Translations under genes and position numbers: made by a program
Shown: piece by piece, positions 33,754-41,658 of the stretch
Layout: every line of letters starts with the position of its first letter
How positions within the stretch are numbered: position 1 is the first letter of the stretch
Source of the DNA: Armatimonadota bacterium
GTDB lineage: Bacteria; Armatimonadota; UBA5829; DSUL01
Reading direction: 5' to 3'
Length of the DNA: 41,658 nucleotides
NCBI GenBank assembly: GCA_020846715.1
Contig: JADLDK010000015.1
Location: 1 to 41,658 of the forward strand
The notes under the pieces: model-generated
What the model was told of the DNA's origin: nothing
The model's database searches: none
What the model saw: only the letters and a program-made list of their open reading frames with translations

Positions 33754-34377
33754 ATGGACTTCTTTCAGATAGGCATCACGCTGATTGCGGTTATCATCGC
33801 AATCACAATTCACGAGTTTGCGCATGCGGCGGCGGCTGTTTCGTGCGGAGACGATACGCCGAAGAAGCAGGGGCGCATCTCCCTCAACCCACTGGACCAT
33901 TTTGACCCGGTTGGCTTCACGATGATTGTGCTGACCAGTATCTTTGGCTTCGGGATAGGCTGGGGCAAGCCGGTGATGATCGACCCGGCCAACTTCCGCA
34001 ACCCGCGCTGGGACGATATCAAAGTCGCCGCCTGGGGGCCTCTGTCCAACATTCTGCAAGCCATTGTGTTTTCGGTAGTCTGGCGTTTCTGGGCGCTCAA
34101 ACTGTCGTATGGCGTACAGACTTTTGTGCTGAGGATGGTACTGGTGAATATCGGACTCGCGCTGTTCAACCTTATCCCTCTGCCGCCGCTTGACGGGTCT
34201 CATATTCTGGCCGGACTTCTCCCGAGGGAGGCAGCGAGGAAGTACGTGCGGTTTGCGGCACAATATGGCATGGCGGCTCTGTTGCTGTGCATCATGGTGC
34301 CGGTGGGCGGGCACTCTCTGATCTCGTGGGTGATCTCGCCTGCCAGCAGCCGCCTGGTTCATCTATTGCTGCGCTGA
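33754..34377 (+). CDS. M50-family (site-2 protease-like) membrane metallopeptidase
   Basis: The 207-residue membrane protein has the zinc motif HEFAH in its first helix (residues 20-24) and the second active-site element NLIPLPPLDGSHI near 145-157, which supplies the third ligand aspartate. The pattern is that of the small YwhC/Rv-type M50 proteins without PDZ domain. It would cleave substrates within the membrane; the target is unknown. ATG follows AGGGCG. It sits 59 bases after lysA and 36 bases before trpS, a neighbourhood seen in other bacteria. Confidence 0.9.
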   Translation: MDFFQIGITLIAVIIAITIHEFAHAAAAVSCGDDTPKKQGRISLNPLDHFDPVGFTMIVLTSIFGFGIGWGKPVMIDPANFRNPRWDDIKVAAWGPLSNILQAIVFSVVWRFWALKLSYGVQTFVLRMVLVNIGLALFNLIPLPPLDGSHILAGLLPREAARKYVRFAAQYGMAALLLCIMVPVGGHSLISWVISPASSRLVHLLLR

Positions 34378-34413
34378 ACGGGCGGCTTTATTCAGGAAAA
34401 GGGAGACATATCA

Positions 34414-35394
34414 GTGCAAAAAAGAATGCTTTCCGGCATGCAGCCAACGGGAATTCTCCATCTGGGCAACCTGGAGGGCGCTCTGCGCAACTGGGTGCGC
34501 CTTCAGGAAGAGTATGATTCCTATTTCTGCATTGTTGACTGGCATTCTTTGACGACGCTGGCCGAGACACCGGAGCTGATCAAAAAGCAGACTCTCGATG
34601 TGGCTATTGACTGGCTGGCGGCCGGGCTTAACCCGGAGAAATGCACGGTTTTTATCCAGTCGCACGTTCCCCAGCACGCGGAGCTTCATCTGCTCTTGTC
34701 CATGATTACTCCCGTGCCGTGGCTGGAGCGGGTGCCCACCTACAAAGAGAAGAAAGAGAATCTCAACATTGAGTCCGCCTCCTACGGCCTGCTGGGCTAC
34801 CCTGTACTGCAGGCGGCGGACATCATGATTTACAAGGCTGACGTTGTGCCGGTGGGCAAGGATCAGCTTCCGCACCTGGAGCTGACGCGCGAGATTACGC
34901 GACGCTTCAACCACTTGTATGGCGAGGTCTTTCCAGAGTGTGAAGCGCTGTTGACAGAGGCGGCTGTCGTCCCGGGTACGGACGGGCGCAAGATGAGCAA
35001 GTCGTACGATAATGCCATCTATATCCAGGACAGCGCGGAGGAGACAGCGAAGAAGATCAAGACGATGTTCACCGATCCGCTGAAGCTGAGGATGGGTGAT
35101 CCCGGACGACCTGAGGTGTGCCCGGTCTTTGCGCTGCACGAGATTTACAGTCCGAAGGATCAGGTCGCATGGATTGACGAGCATTGCCGGGCTGGAGATC
35201 TCGGGTGCGTTCAGTGCAAGAAGATGCTGACTGAAAACCTGAACGAGAAGCTGCGCCCGCTTCGGGAGCGCCGTCAGATGTACGCTGATGACCCCGCTCA
35301 GATTGAGAAAATCCTGGAAGAGGGCGCGGCCAAGGCCAGAGAAGTCGCGGAAGAGACTATGCGCGAGGTGCGCAAAGCAATGATGCTGCCGTAG
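34414..35394 (+). CDS. trpS: Tryptophanyl-tRNA synthetase
   Basis: The class I synthetase has the HIGH-type motif in GMQPTGILHLGN at the N-terminus and the KMSKS motif intact in GRKMSKSYDN near 197. VPVGKDQLPHLELTREIT and AADIMIYKADVVPVG are also typical. At 326 residues the length is normal. GTG at 34414 is set by GGGAG eight bases upstream. Confidence 0.96.
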   Translation: MQKRMLSGMQPTGILHLGNLEGALRNWVRLQEEYDSYFCIVDWHSLTTLAETPELIKKQTLDVAIDWLAAGLNPEKCTVFIQSHVPQHAELHLLLSMITPVPWLERVPTYKEKKENLNIESASYGLLGYPVLQAADIMIYKADVVPVGKDQLPHLELTREITRRFNHLYGEVFPECEALLTEAAVVPGTDGRKMSKSYDNAIYIQDSAEETAKKIKTMFTDPLKLRMGDPGRPEVCPVFALHEIYSPKDQVAWIDEHCRAGDLGCVQCKKMLTENLNEKLRPLRERRQMYADDPAQIEKILEEGAAKAREVAEETMREVRKAMMLP

Positions 35395-35436
35395 GCTGCA
35401 GGGTCACTCCTGCGGTTTCATTGAGGACGTTGCGCG

Positions 35437-36459
35437 ATGATTATCATAATGGAACCCGGCGCCTCCGCCGAACAGGTTCACGATGTTGAAGAAGAGATCC
35501 GGCGCATTGGTCTGCGGCCGTTCCTGAATCCAGGAGTTGAGCGCAAGGTCATAGCCGTGCTGGGAGAAGTGGACGTCACCAAGGCGGCGCTTGTCGGACA
35601 CTTCTCCATGTATGCGGGTGTCGCGCGCGTGGAGCTGATTTCAGACCTCTGGAAGCTGTGTTCCCGCGGATATCACCCTGAGAACAGCATTGTCCAGGTT
35701 GGTGACGTGGCTTTTGGCGCGGAAAAGATCGTTGTTATCGCCGGCCCGTGCAGCGTGGAAAGCCGGGAGCAGACCCTGGAGATCGCCGAGCAGGTAAAGG
35801 AGATGGGAGCTTCACTTCTGCGCGGAGGAGCGTTCAAGCCGCGCTCCTCGCCCTACAGTTTTCAGGGGCTGGGGGAGCAGGGGCTGAAGTTTCTGGCCGA
35901 AGCGCGCGAGCGCACCGGTCTTCCGGTCGTGACTGAAGTGATGGACACCCACGAGATCGTGCTGGTAGCTGAATATGCCGATGTGCTGCAGATTGGCGCG
36001 CGCAACATGCAGAACTACTCGCTTCTTAAAGCGGTCGGGCATTCCGGGCGTGCCGTCTTGCTTAAGCGTGGGATGGGCTCGCGCGTAAAAGACCTGCTGA
36101 TGTCGGCGGAGTACATCCTCAGCGAAGGCAATCCGGACGTGATCCTGTGTGAGAGGGGCATCACGACTTTCGAAGATTCCACCCGCAACACCACGGACAT
36201 AAACGCCATCCCCGTTCTCAAGCACTGGACGCATCTGCCGGTTGTACTGGACCCGAGTCACTCCACAGGTGTGTGGCGCTATGTCGCGCCTGTCGCCTGC
36301 GCCGGAGTGGCCTGTGGCGCGGATGGCATAATTGTGGAAGTCCACAACGACCCGCAGCGGGCGATGAGCGACGGGATGCAGTCGCTGAAGTACGACAACT
36401 TCAAATCACTGATGTCTCAGGTGGGGCGCATTGCAGAGGCAGTCGGGCGCACGAGTTAG
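35437..36459 (+). CDS. aroF: 3-deoxy-7-phosphoheptulonate synthase, class I-beta with N-terminal ferredoxin-like domain
   Basis: The first shikimate-pathway enzyme condenses phosphoenolpyruvate and erythrose-4-phosphate. The N-terminal 70 residues form the ferredoxin-like/ACT-like regulatory domain found in Thermotoga-type DAHP synthases ([20 protein letters not shown]). The catalytic barrel then shows [43 protein letters not shown] and [10 protein letters not shown]. With this domain, feedback control by aromatic amino acids is expected. The length of 340 residues is standard. It converges with the thioesterase gene and ends 38 bases from it. Confidence 0.94.
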   Translation: MIIIMEPGASAEQVHDVEEEIRRIGLRPFLNPGVERKVIAVLGEVDVTKAALVGHFSMYAGVARVELISDLWKLCSRGYHPENSIVQVGDVAFGAEKIVVIAGPCSVESREQTLEIAEQVKEMGASLLRGGAFKPRSSPYSFQGLGEQGLKFLAEARERTGLPVVTEVMDTHEIVLVAEYADVLQIGARNMQNYSLLKAVGHSGRAVLLKRGMGSRVKDLLMSAEYILSEGNPDVILCERGITTFEDSTRNTTDINAIPVLKHWTHLPVVLDPSHSTGVWRYVAPVACAGVACGADGIIVEVHNDPQRAMSDGMQSLKYDNFKSLMSQVGRIAEAVGRTS

Positions 36460-36497
36460 GATCTCACGGCATCTCCCTGCCGCTCGGCTGATAGCTT

Positions 36498-36911
36498 CTA
36501 GCCGGTCCTTTCGTTGATAAGCACAAATGTTGCGCTAGCCTCAGCAACAGTCTTGCCTGTGGAGTCGCTCAAGCGGCTACCGCAGAGAAAAGTGCGACCG
36601 CGGCGTTTCTCCACCCAGCCTTCCACACACAGCTTCTCTCCGGTTACAGCCGGCGCCCGGAAGCGCGTTTCCATCCGGCCGGCAATCACAGCCAGCCCCT
36701 GATCCCACAGCACCCACGCCATCGCTTCGTCCATCACCGTTGACAGGATGCCGCCATGCGTGATTCCCGCATAGCTTTCGTGCTGAGGGCCCGGAGTGAA
36801 CTCGGCGCGGTTAGTGTCTCCATCGCGCTCAAAGTGCAGCTTCAGACTGATCGGGTTGTGTCTTCCGCATCCGAAGCAGTTCTGATTGTCCGTCAGTGTC
36901 AATGTGCTCAC
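36498..36911 (-). CDS. PaaI-type hotdog-fold thioesterase
   Basis: The 137-residue single hotdog domain opens with the motif NCFGCGRHNP, seen in a subgroup of PaaI-like acyl-CoA thioesterases. The hotdog helix follows in YAGITHGGILSTVMDEAMAW, with the family HGG and an acidic residue. The substrate is not known. The start is GTG at 36911. A perfect TATAAT ends six bases before it, so the message may be leaderless. Confidence 0.85.
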   Translation of the reverse strand: MSTLTLTDNQNCFGCGRHNPISLKLHFERDGDTNRAEFTPGPQHESYAGITHGGILSTVMDEAMAWVLWDQGLAVIAGRMETRFRAPAVTGEKLCVEGWVEKRRGRTFLCGSRLSDSTGKTVAEASATFVLINERTG

Positions 36912-36917
36912 GGCTTC

Positions 36918-36923
36918 ATTATA
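36918..36923 (-). promoter_or_regulatory. Consensus -10 box abutting the thioesterase start
   Basis: TATAAT on the minus strand is followed by six bases and then the GTG start of the thioesterase gene, the spacing of a leaderless message. A clear -35 box is missing. The terminator of pnp lies just upstream. Confidence 0.4.
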
Positions 36924-36938
36924 GCGCTTCGGCAGGCC

Positions 36939-36972
36939 AAAAAGAAAAGGGGCAACGCAGGCGCGCTACCCC
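36939..36972 (-). terminator. Intrinsic terminator of the rpsO-pnp operon
   Basis: On the minus strand GGGGTAGCG pairs with CGTTGCCCC (nine pairs, two of them G-U) across a six-base loop and is followed by TTTTCTTTTT. It begins about 28 bases after the pnp stop. Confidence 0.8.
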
Positions 36973-36999
36973 TCCAACAACGTCCACTCGTGGTTTCTC

Positions 37000-39420
37000 T
37001 CAGGAAGCTTTTGGCCGGAATCTCGCCTGCGGCGCTCGCGGCTCGTTGTCCGCCAGTCCGCTCGGGCGATCCACCCTCGTGGAGGTCTGGGTGTGATCCG
37101 GGCGTGAAGGCCGCGACGGCCTGTCCGGCTTGTGTCCCCGGTCGCTGCGCTCCCGGCCGCCTCTGTCGCCCCGCTCGCGGTCATTGCCGCGGTGATCTTC
37201 ACCACGTCCGCCACTGCGCCCACCGCGTCCACCGCGGTCGCCGCCCCGGTCACGTCCACCTCTGTCTCCCCGGTCGCCGCGCTCCTCGCGTCTGTCAGAG
37301 GGAGGCGCTGCGTTCGGGTTAATAACCAGAGGCTCAGCCAGGCCTTCGGCAATCAGGCTCCGGCGCTCCAGATTGATGCGCCCCATATCGTCAATCTCAG
37401 CGATGCGCACCATCACCTCGTCCCCGACATTGAGAGCGTCTTCCGTGCGTCCGATGCGGTGATCGGACATCTCCTGAATCCGAAGCAGACCGTCCTTACC
37501 GCCAGCCAGTTCGATGAAAGCGCCGAAGTTTGTCGTGCGTACGACTGTTCCGGTGAAGGTTTCCCCGACGGAAAGCTCCCGCGTCATATCTTCGACAATC
37601 TTCGCGGCCCGTTCGCCTCCTGCGGCGTCCGTGGAGGTGATAAACACCCGCCCGTCCTGCTCGATAGCCAGTTTCGCGCCCGTGTCCGCCTCTATCTTCT
37701 TGATATTGCGTCCTCCCGGGCCGATGACCTCGCCAATCTTCTCAGGATTGATCTGCACTACCAGGGCGCGCGGGGCATACTGGCTCATCTCTTCGCGCGG
37801 TGCAGGCAAGGCGCTCTGAATCGAATCCAGCACAGTCTGGCGCGCCGTGTCGGCCTTCTGGATGGTCTCGGCGACCTGCTGCATGCTCAGCCCGCGAATC
37901 TTGGTATCGAGCTGAATGGCGGTCACGCCGTCGCGAGTCCCGGCTACCTTGAAGTCCATATCGCCGGAGAAGTCTTCCATCCCCTGAATGTCCGTGAGAA
38001 TCTTATACCGGTCCCCATCCGTCATCAGGCCCATGGCGATTCCGCCGACCGGTTTCTTGATGGGTACGCCGGCGTCCATAAGCGCCAGCGTGGAGGCGCA
38101 CGTGCTGGCCATAGAGGTGGAGCCATTGGACTCCAGCACCTCGCTTGTCAGCAGAATGCTGTAAGGAAAAGTCTCCTCATCCGGGATCATCGGGCGCAGA
38201 GCCTTCTCCGCCAGCGCGCCGTGGCCGATCTCGCGGCGGCCGGGTCCGCGCATTGGACGCACCTCTCCCACGGAGTAGGGCGGGAAGTTGTAGTAGTGCA
38301 TGTAGCGCTTGGTTGTGTCCTCTTCGATGCCGTCCACGATCTGTGCGTCATCTACCGAGCCAAGCACCAGCGCTGTCAACACCTGCGTCTGTCCGCGCGT
38401 GAACAGGCCTGATCCGTGCACTCTGGGCAACAGACCGACTTCGGAACTCAGTGCGCGGATAGTGTCCGCGTCTCTTCCATCCGGACGCTTGTTTTCGTCC
38501 AGAATCAGACGGCGCACTTCCTTCTTGATAACTTTGTCCGCTGCCGCGCCGACATCCGCCGATCGCTCCGGATAGGCGTCCGCCAGCCGTTCAACTATGC
38601 TCTTCTTCAGATCATCCAGCGCGCTTTCACGCGCCGCCTTATCCGGATCTACCAGCGCGCTCGAAATCTCGCTGAGAAAGTCCTTCTTGATGCGATCCAT
38701 AATCTCAGGATCCGGCAGTGAGAGAATTGGCTCCGCCTTGGCGACGCCAAGCTTCCTGGCCAGCTCATCCTGAGCGTCGCACAGCATGATAATGTTGTCG
38801 TGCGCAAGCTGAATCGCTGCCACCACGTCTTCGTTGGACGCCTCCGAAGCCTCAGCCTCCAGCATGTTGACAGTATCACGCGTGCCGGCGGCGATGATCT
38901 CCATGTCCGCCTGGGTCATCTCTTCAAAGCTCGGATTGACGATGAGCTCTCCGTCCTTGCGGATCACGCGCACGCAGGCGACTGGGCCATCAAAGGGAAT
39001 GTCCGAGACCGCCAGCGCAAAGGCCGCCGCGTTCACAGCCAGCACGTCCGGCGCTGTACTCAGGTCAACCGACAGCGGCATAGCCACGACCTGCACGTCG
39101 TTGCGCATACCGTCCGGAAACAGCGGGCGCAGCGGGCGGTCAATCAGCCTTGAAGTGAGAATCGCCTTTTCCGACGGCCGGCCGCCTCTTTTGACAAATC
39201 CGCCAGGAATCTTACCAACAGCGTACTTGCGCTCTTCGTAATCGCAAGTGAGGGGGAAGAAGTCCATGCCCTCCCGGGCTTGTCTGGACATGGTGGCTGT
39301 GGCGAGAATAACCGTGTCGCCACAGTAGAGGAGGACAGAGCCGTTCGCCTGTTTGGCAACGCGCCCTGCCTCGATCCGGAGCTGCTTGCCTCCCAGCTCC
39401 AGAGAAACAGTATTATCCAT
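37000..39420 (-). CDS. pnp: Polyribonucleotide nucleotidyltransferase (PNPase) with Arg/Gly-rich tail
   Basis: PNPase degrades RNA 3' to 5' by phosphorolysis and can join the degradosome. The order of domains is standard: RNase PH core 1 (about 1-215), helical linker, RNase PH core 2 (about 310-540), KH domain (EKIGEVIGPGGRNIKKIE near 560) and S1 domain (GTVVRTTNFGAFIEL near 630). After residue 698 comes an extra tail of about 105 residues rich in RGG, RGDRGG and later RPSRP, which many PNPases lack. Such tails usually bind RNA or partner proteins. It starts with ATG at 39420, 17 bases after the rpsO stop, in the classic rpsO-pnp operon. Confidence 0.96.
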   Translation of the reverse strand: MDNTVSLELGGKQLRIEAGRVAKQANGSVLLYCGDTVILATATMSRQAREGMDFFPLTCDYEERKYAVGKIPGGFVKRGGRPSEKAILTSRLIDRPLRPLFPDGMRNDVQVVAMPLSVDLSTAPDVLAVNAAAFALAVSDIPFDGPVACVRVIRKDGELIVNPSFEEMTQADMEIIAAGTRDTVNMLEAEASEASNEDVVAAIQLAHDNIIMLCDAQDELARKLGVAKAEPILSLPDPEIMDRIKKDFLSEISSALVDPDKAARESALDDLKKSIVERLADAYPERSADVGAAADKVIKKEVRRLILDENKRPDGRDADTIRALSSEVGLLPRVHGSGLFTRGQTQVLTALVLGSVDDAQIVDGIEEDTTKRYMHYYNFPPYSVGEVRPMRGPGRREIGHGALAEKALRPMIPDEETFPYSILLTSEVLESNGSTSMASTCASTLALMDAGVPIKKPVGGIAMGLMTDGDRYKILTDIQGMEDFSGDMDFKVAGTRDGVTAIQLDTKIRGLSMQQVAETIQKADTARQTVLDSIQSALPAPREEMSQYAPRALVVQINPEKIGEVIGPGGRNIKKIEADTGAKLAIEQDGRVFITSTDAAGGERAAKIVEDMTRELSVGETFTGTVVRTTNFGAFIELAGGKDGLLRIQEMSDHRIGRTEDALNVGDEVMVRIAEIDDMGRINLERRSLIAEGLAEPLVINPNAAPPSDRREERGDRGDRGGRDRGGDRGGRGGRSGGRGEDHRGNDRERGDRGGRERSDRGHKPDRPSRPSRPDHTQTSTRVDRPSGLADNEPRAPQARFRPKAS

Positions 39421-39437
39421 GTGTAAGGTTTACACTC

Positions 39438-39707
39438 CTATCTGCGCAGGCCGAGTTTGCTGATGAGGGAACGGTAACGCTCAATATCTTTCTTGCTGAG
39501 GTAATTAAGCAAGCGGCGGCGTTTTCCGACCATCATCAACAGGCCTCTGCGGGAGTGGTGATCCTTCTTGTGCCCCTTGAGGTGCTCTGTAAGCTCGGAA
39601 ATGCGGGCTGAGAGCAGGGCAACCTGAACTTCAGGCGAGCCTGTGTCAGCCTCGTGGGTCTTGTGCTCGCCGATAATCTCTGCTTTTCGCTCTTGCAAAA
39701 GCGACAT
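39438..39707 (-). CDS. rpsO: 30S ribosomal protein S15
   Basis: S15 binds 16S rRNA at the central domain. The 89-residue protein begins [12 protein letters not shown] and carries the universal [41 protein letters not shown] and ends in LGLRR. The start at 39707 follows AGGAGGAA; the frame is open further upstream but that part is leader RNA containing the promoter. The gene has its own promoter and structured leader. Confidence 0.97.
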   Translation of the reverse strand: MSLLQERKAEIIGEHKTHEADTGSPEVQVALLSARISELTEHLKGHKKDHHSRRGLLMMVGKRRRLLNYLSKKDIERYRSLISKLGLRR

Positions 39708-39755
39708 GTATCGCCTGTTCCTCCTGCGCAAAGTCTGAGGACTGCGCATAACAAC

Positions 39756-39773
39756 GCCGGTCCGCAGACCGGC
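39756..39773 (-). promoter_or_regulatory. Leader hairpin of rpsO, possible S15 autoregulatory site
   Basis: In the roughly 95-base leader, GCCGGTC and GACCGGC form a perfect seven-pair stem around a four-base loop. A second stem, TGCGCA with TGCGCA, lies further downstream and abuts the Shine-Dalgarno sequence. S15 represses its own translation in several bacteria by binding such structures. That function here is inferred. Confidence 0.5.
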
Positions 39774-39808
39774 TCTTTCAATAATCTCCACGTATGTGAG
39801 TCGGCAAC

Positions 39809-39837
39809 AGTTTACCATTCCACTAAACCACTGTCAA
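39809..39837 (-). promoter_or_regulatory. Promoter of rpsO-pnp
   Basis: On the minus strand a perfect TTGACA (39837-39832) and TAAACT (39814-39809) are separated by 17 bases. The predicted start lies near 39802. Confidence 0.75.
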
Positions 39838-39948
39838 CGCGCACGCCCGCATGTTGCTGTGCAGTGCGACTGCATCCCTGACACGTAGCGATCCTGTCCG
39901 CCTGTTCGTCCTGCAGAAGTGTAACTCTCCCGGCTTTCGCAGTCTGAG

Positions 39949-39977
39949 TTGACACGGGCACGCATCAGGCGTAGTCT
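39949..39977 (+). promoter_or_regulatory. Possible promoter of the HEAT-repeat protein gene
   Basis: TTGACA (perfect) at 39949-39954 and TAGTCT at 39972-39977 are 17 bases apart. The -10 box is weak. The predicted leader is about 110 bases, with no recognised riboswitch. Confidence 0.45.
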
Positions 39978-40092
39978 TGCAGTTACTGTTCGTCCGGGAG
40001 GAAAGCTGTCCTGCTGGTGAGCCGAGTCTTGCGGGCGCGGAGTTTTGCCAGTTCTCCTTCGCCTGCAGATGCCCAAAGGAGGGCCCGCAGAC

Positions 40093-41040
40093 ATGAAACT
40101 ATCAGCCTGTCCCATGAGGCGGGGGAAGTCCTCGATGAAAAAACACTTAGTCACGCTTATGTTGGCTATGGCCCTTGCCGTTTCCTTCGCAGGCGCTGCG
40201 CCTGTGTTCGCGGCAGATAAGACCGTTGAGACTACGTCTAGCCCAGCGCCGGACGCCCTTGAGCTGCGAACGGCGTCGGACGCGGACGTGGTGACGATGC
40301 TCTCGGATGAACGCGCGATGTACCGCGCCTTTTTTGCGACGGAAGCCGGCGGTCGCGGCTTGACCGCGGCAAAGCCCCGGTTGAAGCATCTACTCTCAGA
40401 CCCGGACGAGTTGGTCCGGGTGGAGGCTGCGGGAGCTCTGCTGCGGCTTACTGAGCGCTCCGGTGTCCCCGTGCTCCGGGCGGCCCTGTCCAACGAGGCG
40501 AGCAGGAGCAGACTGACTGCGGCCCGGTACCTGTCTCTAGTCGCAGACAAGCAGGCCGTGGCTGTTCTGCAGAACTATCTCACGAGCAAGTTATCTTTTG
40601 AGCGAGACACCGCCGTGCACGCCCTTGCAGCTCTGAAGGATGACTCGATCGCCTATGCCGCGCTGGTGGCCGGGTTGCAGGATGAAAACGATCTGGTACG
40701 CCAATCGGCCATTTATCTGCTGGGTGGACGCACGGGCGAACGCTCCACCCGGATGCTGCGTGAGATCCTCCAAACAAGTCAGGTCCAGATGGAAAGAGGG
40801 ATGGCAATCTCGTCGTTGGAGCGGCTCGGCACTCCTGCCGTGGTACTATCCATCATAGACGCTCTGGCGGACGAAAGTCCGGTCGTTAGTGTGGCAGCGC
40901 GAAGAGCTCTGCTGAAGCTGACAAGGCGTATCGGTGCGCCGGAGGGGGTCGGGCTGGCGCAGGCCGAGGATTGGCGCGCCTGGTGGGCGCAACACAGGCA
41001 GGAGTATAAGGAACACGGCCTGCCAGGGGCGGGAGGCTGA
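40093..41040 (+). CDS. Exported HEAT-repeat protein
   Basis: The protein has a signal peptide (KKHLVTLMLAMALAVSFAGAAPVFAA) and then about five to six HEAT/PBS-type repeats between residues 90 and 290. The units show alternating leucines and the motif V/A-R-x-x-A-A-x-x-L (for example LVRVEAAGALLRL and LVRQSAIYLLGG). Such repeats form alpha-solenoids for protein binding. The C-terminus carries DWRAWWAQHRQEY, a tryptophan-rich ending seen in this kind of exported protein and again in a fragment just downstream. I start at ATG 40093, after AAGGAGG; ATG at 40135 is also possible and gives a shorter n-region. Confidence 0.8.
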   Translation: MKLSACPMRRGKSSMKKHLVTLMLAMALAVSFAGAAPVFAADKTVETTSSPAPDALELRTASDADVVTMLSDERAMYRAFFATEAGGRGLTAAKPRLKHLLSDPDELVRVEAAGALLRLTERSGVPVLRAALSNEASRSRLTAARYLSLVADKQAVAVLQNYLTSKLSFERDTAVHALAALKDDSIAYAALVAGLQDENDLVRQSAIYLLGGRTGERSTRMLREILQTSQVQMERGMAISSLERLGTPAVVLSIIDALADESPVVSVAARRALLKLTRRIGAPEGVGLAQAEDWRAWWAQHRQEYKEHGLPGAGG

Positions 41041-41129
41041 AGAACCCCCAGCGTCCGGCGGAATGACCATTTCATGAACAGCGCAGGCTACCATAGCAGC
41101 TTCTAGTTCGCGGCGTCACGTGGAGATGA

Positions 41130-41312
41130 AGGAATCTACGGCCCGGCGGGTCTATTCAGTTGGGCAGCGAACGGAAGTTGCCTGTGCCGGAAGCTTTCAG
41201 GGCCGATTGGGAGCAGTGGTGGGCCGAGAACCAGAGCCAGTTCCCGCCTGGCGCCAAGATCAAAGCTAAAGCTGCGGCCTTCGAACCAGCCGAACCCGCA
41301 ACGGAGTGGTAG
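41130..41312 (+). pseudogene. Remnant of a HEAT-protein C-terminus
   Basis: This frame is open only from a stop at 41127-41129 and has no good start with a ribosome site. It encodes AFRADWEQWWAENQSQFPPG, like the DWRAWWAQHRQEY ending of the preceding HEAT protein, then a low-complexity tail ending in TAG at 41310-41312. It looks like the leftover end of a duplicated or decayed paralog. A small TTG-started gene at 41160 cannot be excluded. Confidence 0.5.
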
Positions 41313-41533
41313 CGGTGGAACAGCGCTTCATCCGCGCAGAGGAGCGCATCTGCGCATGGACTTGGCGAATCTTTCACCCACTGGCTCCAGGTGGGGATAC
41401 CTGGAGAGATGTGATGCAAGACGATGCCTTGAGTGGGTTCTTTACGCCGACGGGTCAGTCCGGCTACTACCTCTACAAGAAGCAGTCGCCCAGCGACGTG
41501 CGGCTGGAAGGAAGAGAAGTTCCGTACCCGTAG
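41306..41533 (+). CDS. Hypothetical small protein, 75 residues
   Basis: A frame starts with GTG at 41306, overlapping the stop of the preceding remnant, and ends at 41533. It encodes a hydrophilic protein with several Trp and Tyr (AWTWRIF, GYYLYKKQ). No family is recognised and no strong ribosome site is seen. It may be a real small gene or part of the same decayed region; another frame (41356-41556) is open over the same bases. Confidence 0.3.
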   Translation: MVAVEQRFIRAEERICAWTWRIFHPLAPGGDTWRDVMQDDALSGFFTPTGQSGYYLYKKQSPSDVRLEGREVPYP

Positions 41534-41557
41534 CGCCTATCGGCGAAAGAGGATGAA

Positions 41558-41658
41558 ATGTTTCGACAGTTGATCTGGTTTGTCACAGCAGCGCTCCCTT
41601 TGCTCGCACTTGTGCTCGCCGCGGCCGCGTGCGGTGCAAGCGATATTCCGGTCGCTGT
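41558..41658 (+). CDS. Start of an exported protein or lipoprotein (partial)
   Basis: ATG at 41558 is preceded by AAAGAGGATGAA. The first 34 residues are a signal sequence (FRQLIWFVTAALPLLALVL followed by AAAACGASD), where the cysteine could be lipidated, though the lipobox is not perfect. The rest lies outside the window. Confidence 0.6.
   Translation, partial: MFRQLIWFVTAALPLLALVLAAAACGASDIPVA

Noticed and set aside
37132..38412. Long plus-strand open frame (426 codons) opposite pnp
   Set aside because: It is antisense to a well-conserved enzyme; its translation has no family features.
39955..40092. RNase P or cobalamin-type RNA suggested by GGGAGGAAAG near 40002
   Set aside because: None of the other conserved blocks of these RNAs is present.

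Overview
The window looks like a stretch of bacterial chromosome with fairly high G+C, dense gene packing and many four-base start/stop overlaps. No tRNA, rRNA, CRISPR array or recognisable insertion sequence was found. The gene set does not point to a proteobacterium: it has a Cys-type CcmE, a yabE-like gene beside rsmA, a MoxR/DUF58/transglutaminase operon, a class I-beta type DAHP synthase and many TTG starts. A deep-branching didermal or Terrabacteria-type lineage such as Armatimonadota would fit, but this is a guess from gene content only.

Layout. Positions 1-285 hold the tail of a RsbW-like ATPase. Minus-strand 282-2127 holds an SDR dehydrogenase and mannonate dehydratase (uxuA), a hexuronate pair. 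Plus-strand 2442-11809 runs through an ABC exporter, a secreted glycerophosphodiesterase, a compact cytochrome c maturation operon ccmABCDEF and L-aspartate oxidase (nadB). Minus-strand 11815-14653 has rsmA, a DUF348/G5/3D cell-wall protein and a small secreted Spy/CpxP-like protein. A rhodanese and a pirin follow on the plus strand.

Positions 16294-21090 carry one giant minus-strand gene of about 1,600 codons: DUF4011-like N-terminus, SF1 helicase, Vsr/DUF559-like nuclease and DUF3320-like C-terminus. It is a candidate single-protein anti-phage system and contains a perfect 18-bp inverted repeat in frame. Next come two tandem paralogous exported proteins of unknown function, an exported Ala/Pro-rich protein, an isocitrate dehydrogenase-like enzyme and rpsT. 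Minus-strand 31063-25675 is an overlapping operon moxR - DUF58 - transglutaminase - holA.

Plus-strand 31246-36459 holds biosynthesis and housekeeping genes: dapA-like, lysA, an M50 protease, trpS and a DAHP synthase. Minus-strand 39707-36498 holds rpsO-pnp, whose PNPase has an Arg/Gly-rich tail, and a hotdog thioesterase. The right edge carries an exported HEAT-repeat protein, a fragment resembling its C-terminus, and the start of an exported protein.

The most notable points are: (1) a Ccm operon of the 'System I*' type, with CcmE carrying Cys-x3-Tyr in place of the heme-binding His, a 36-residue CcmD-like protein, and no CcmG or CcmH beside it; (2) the helicase-nuclease gene with its internal palindrome; (3) the tandem exported paralogs; and (4) structured leaders before lysA, rpsO, the 3D-domain gene and the rhodanese gene.
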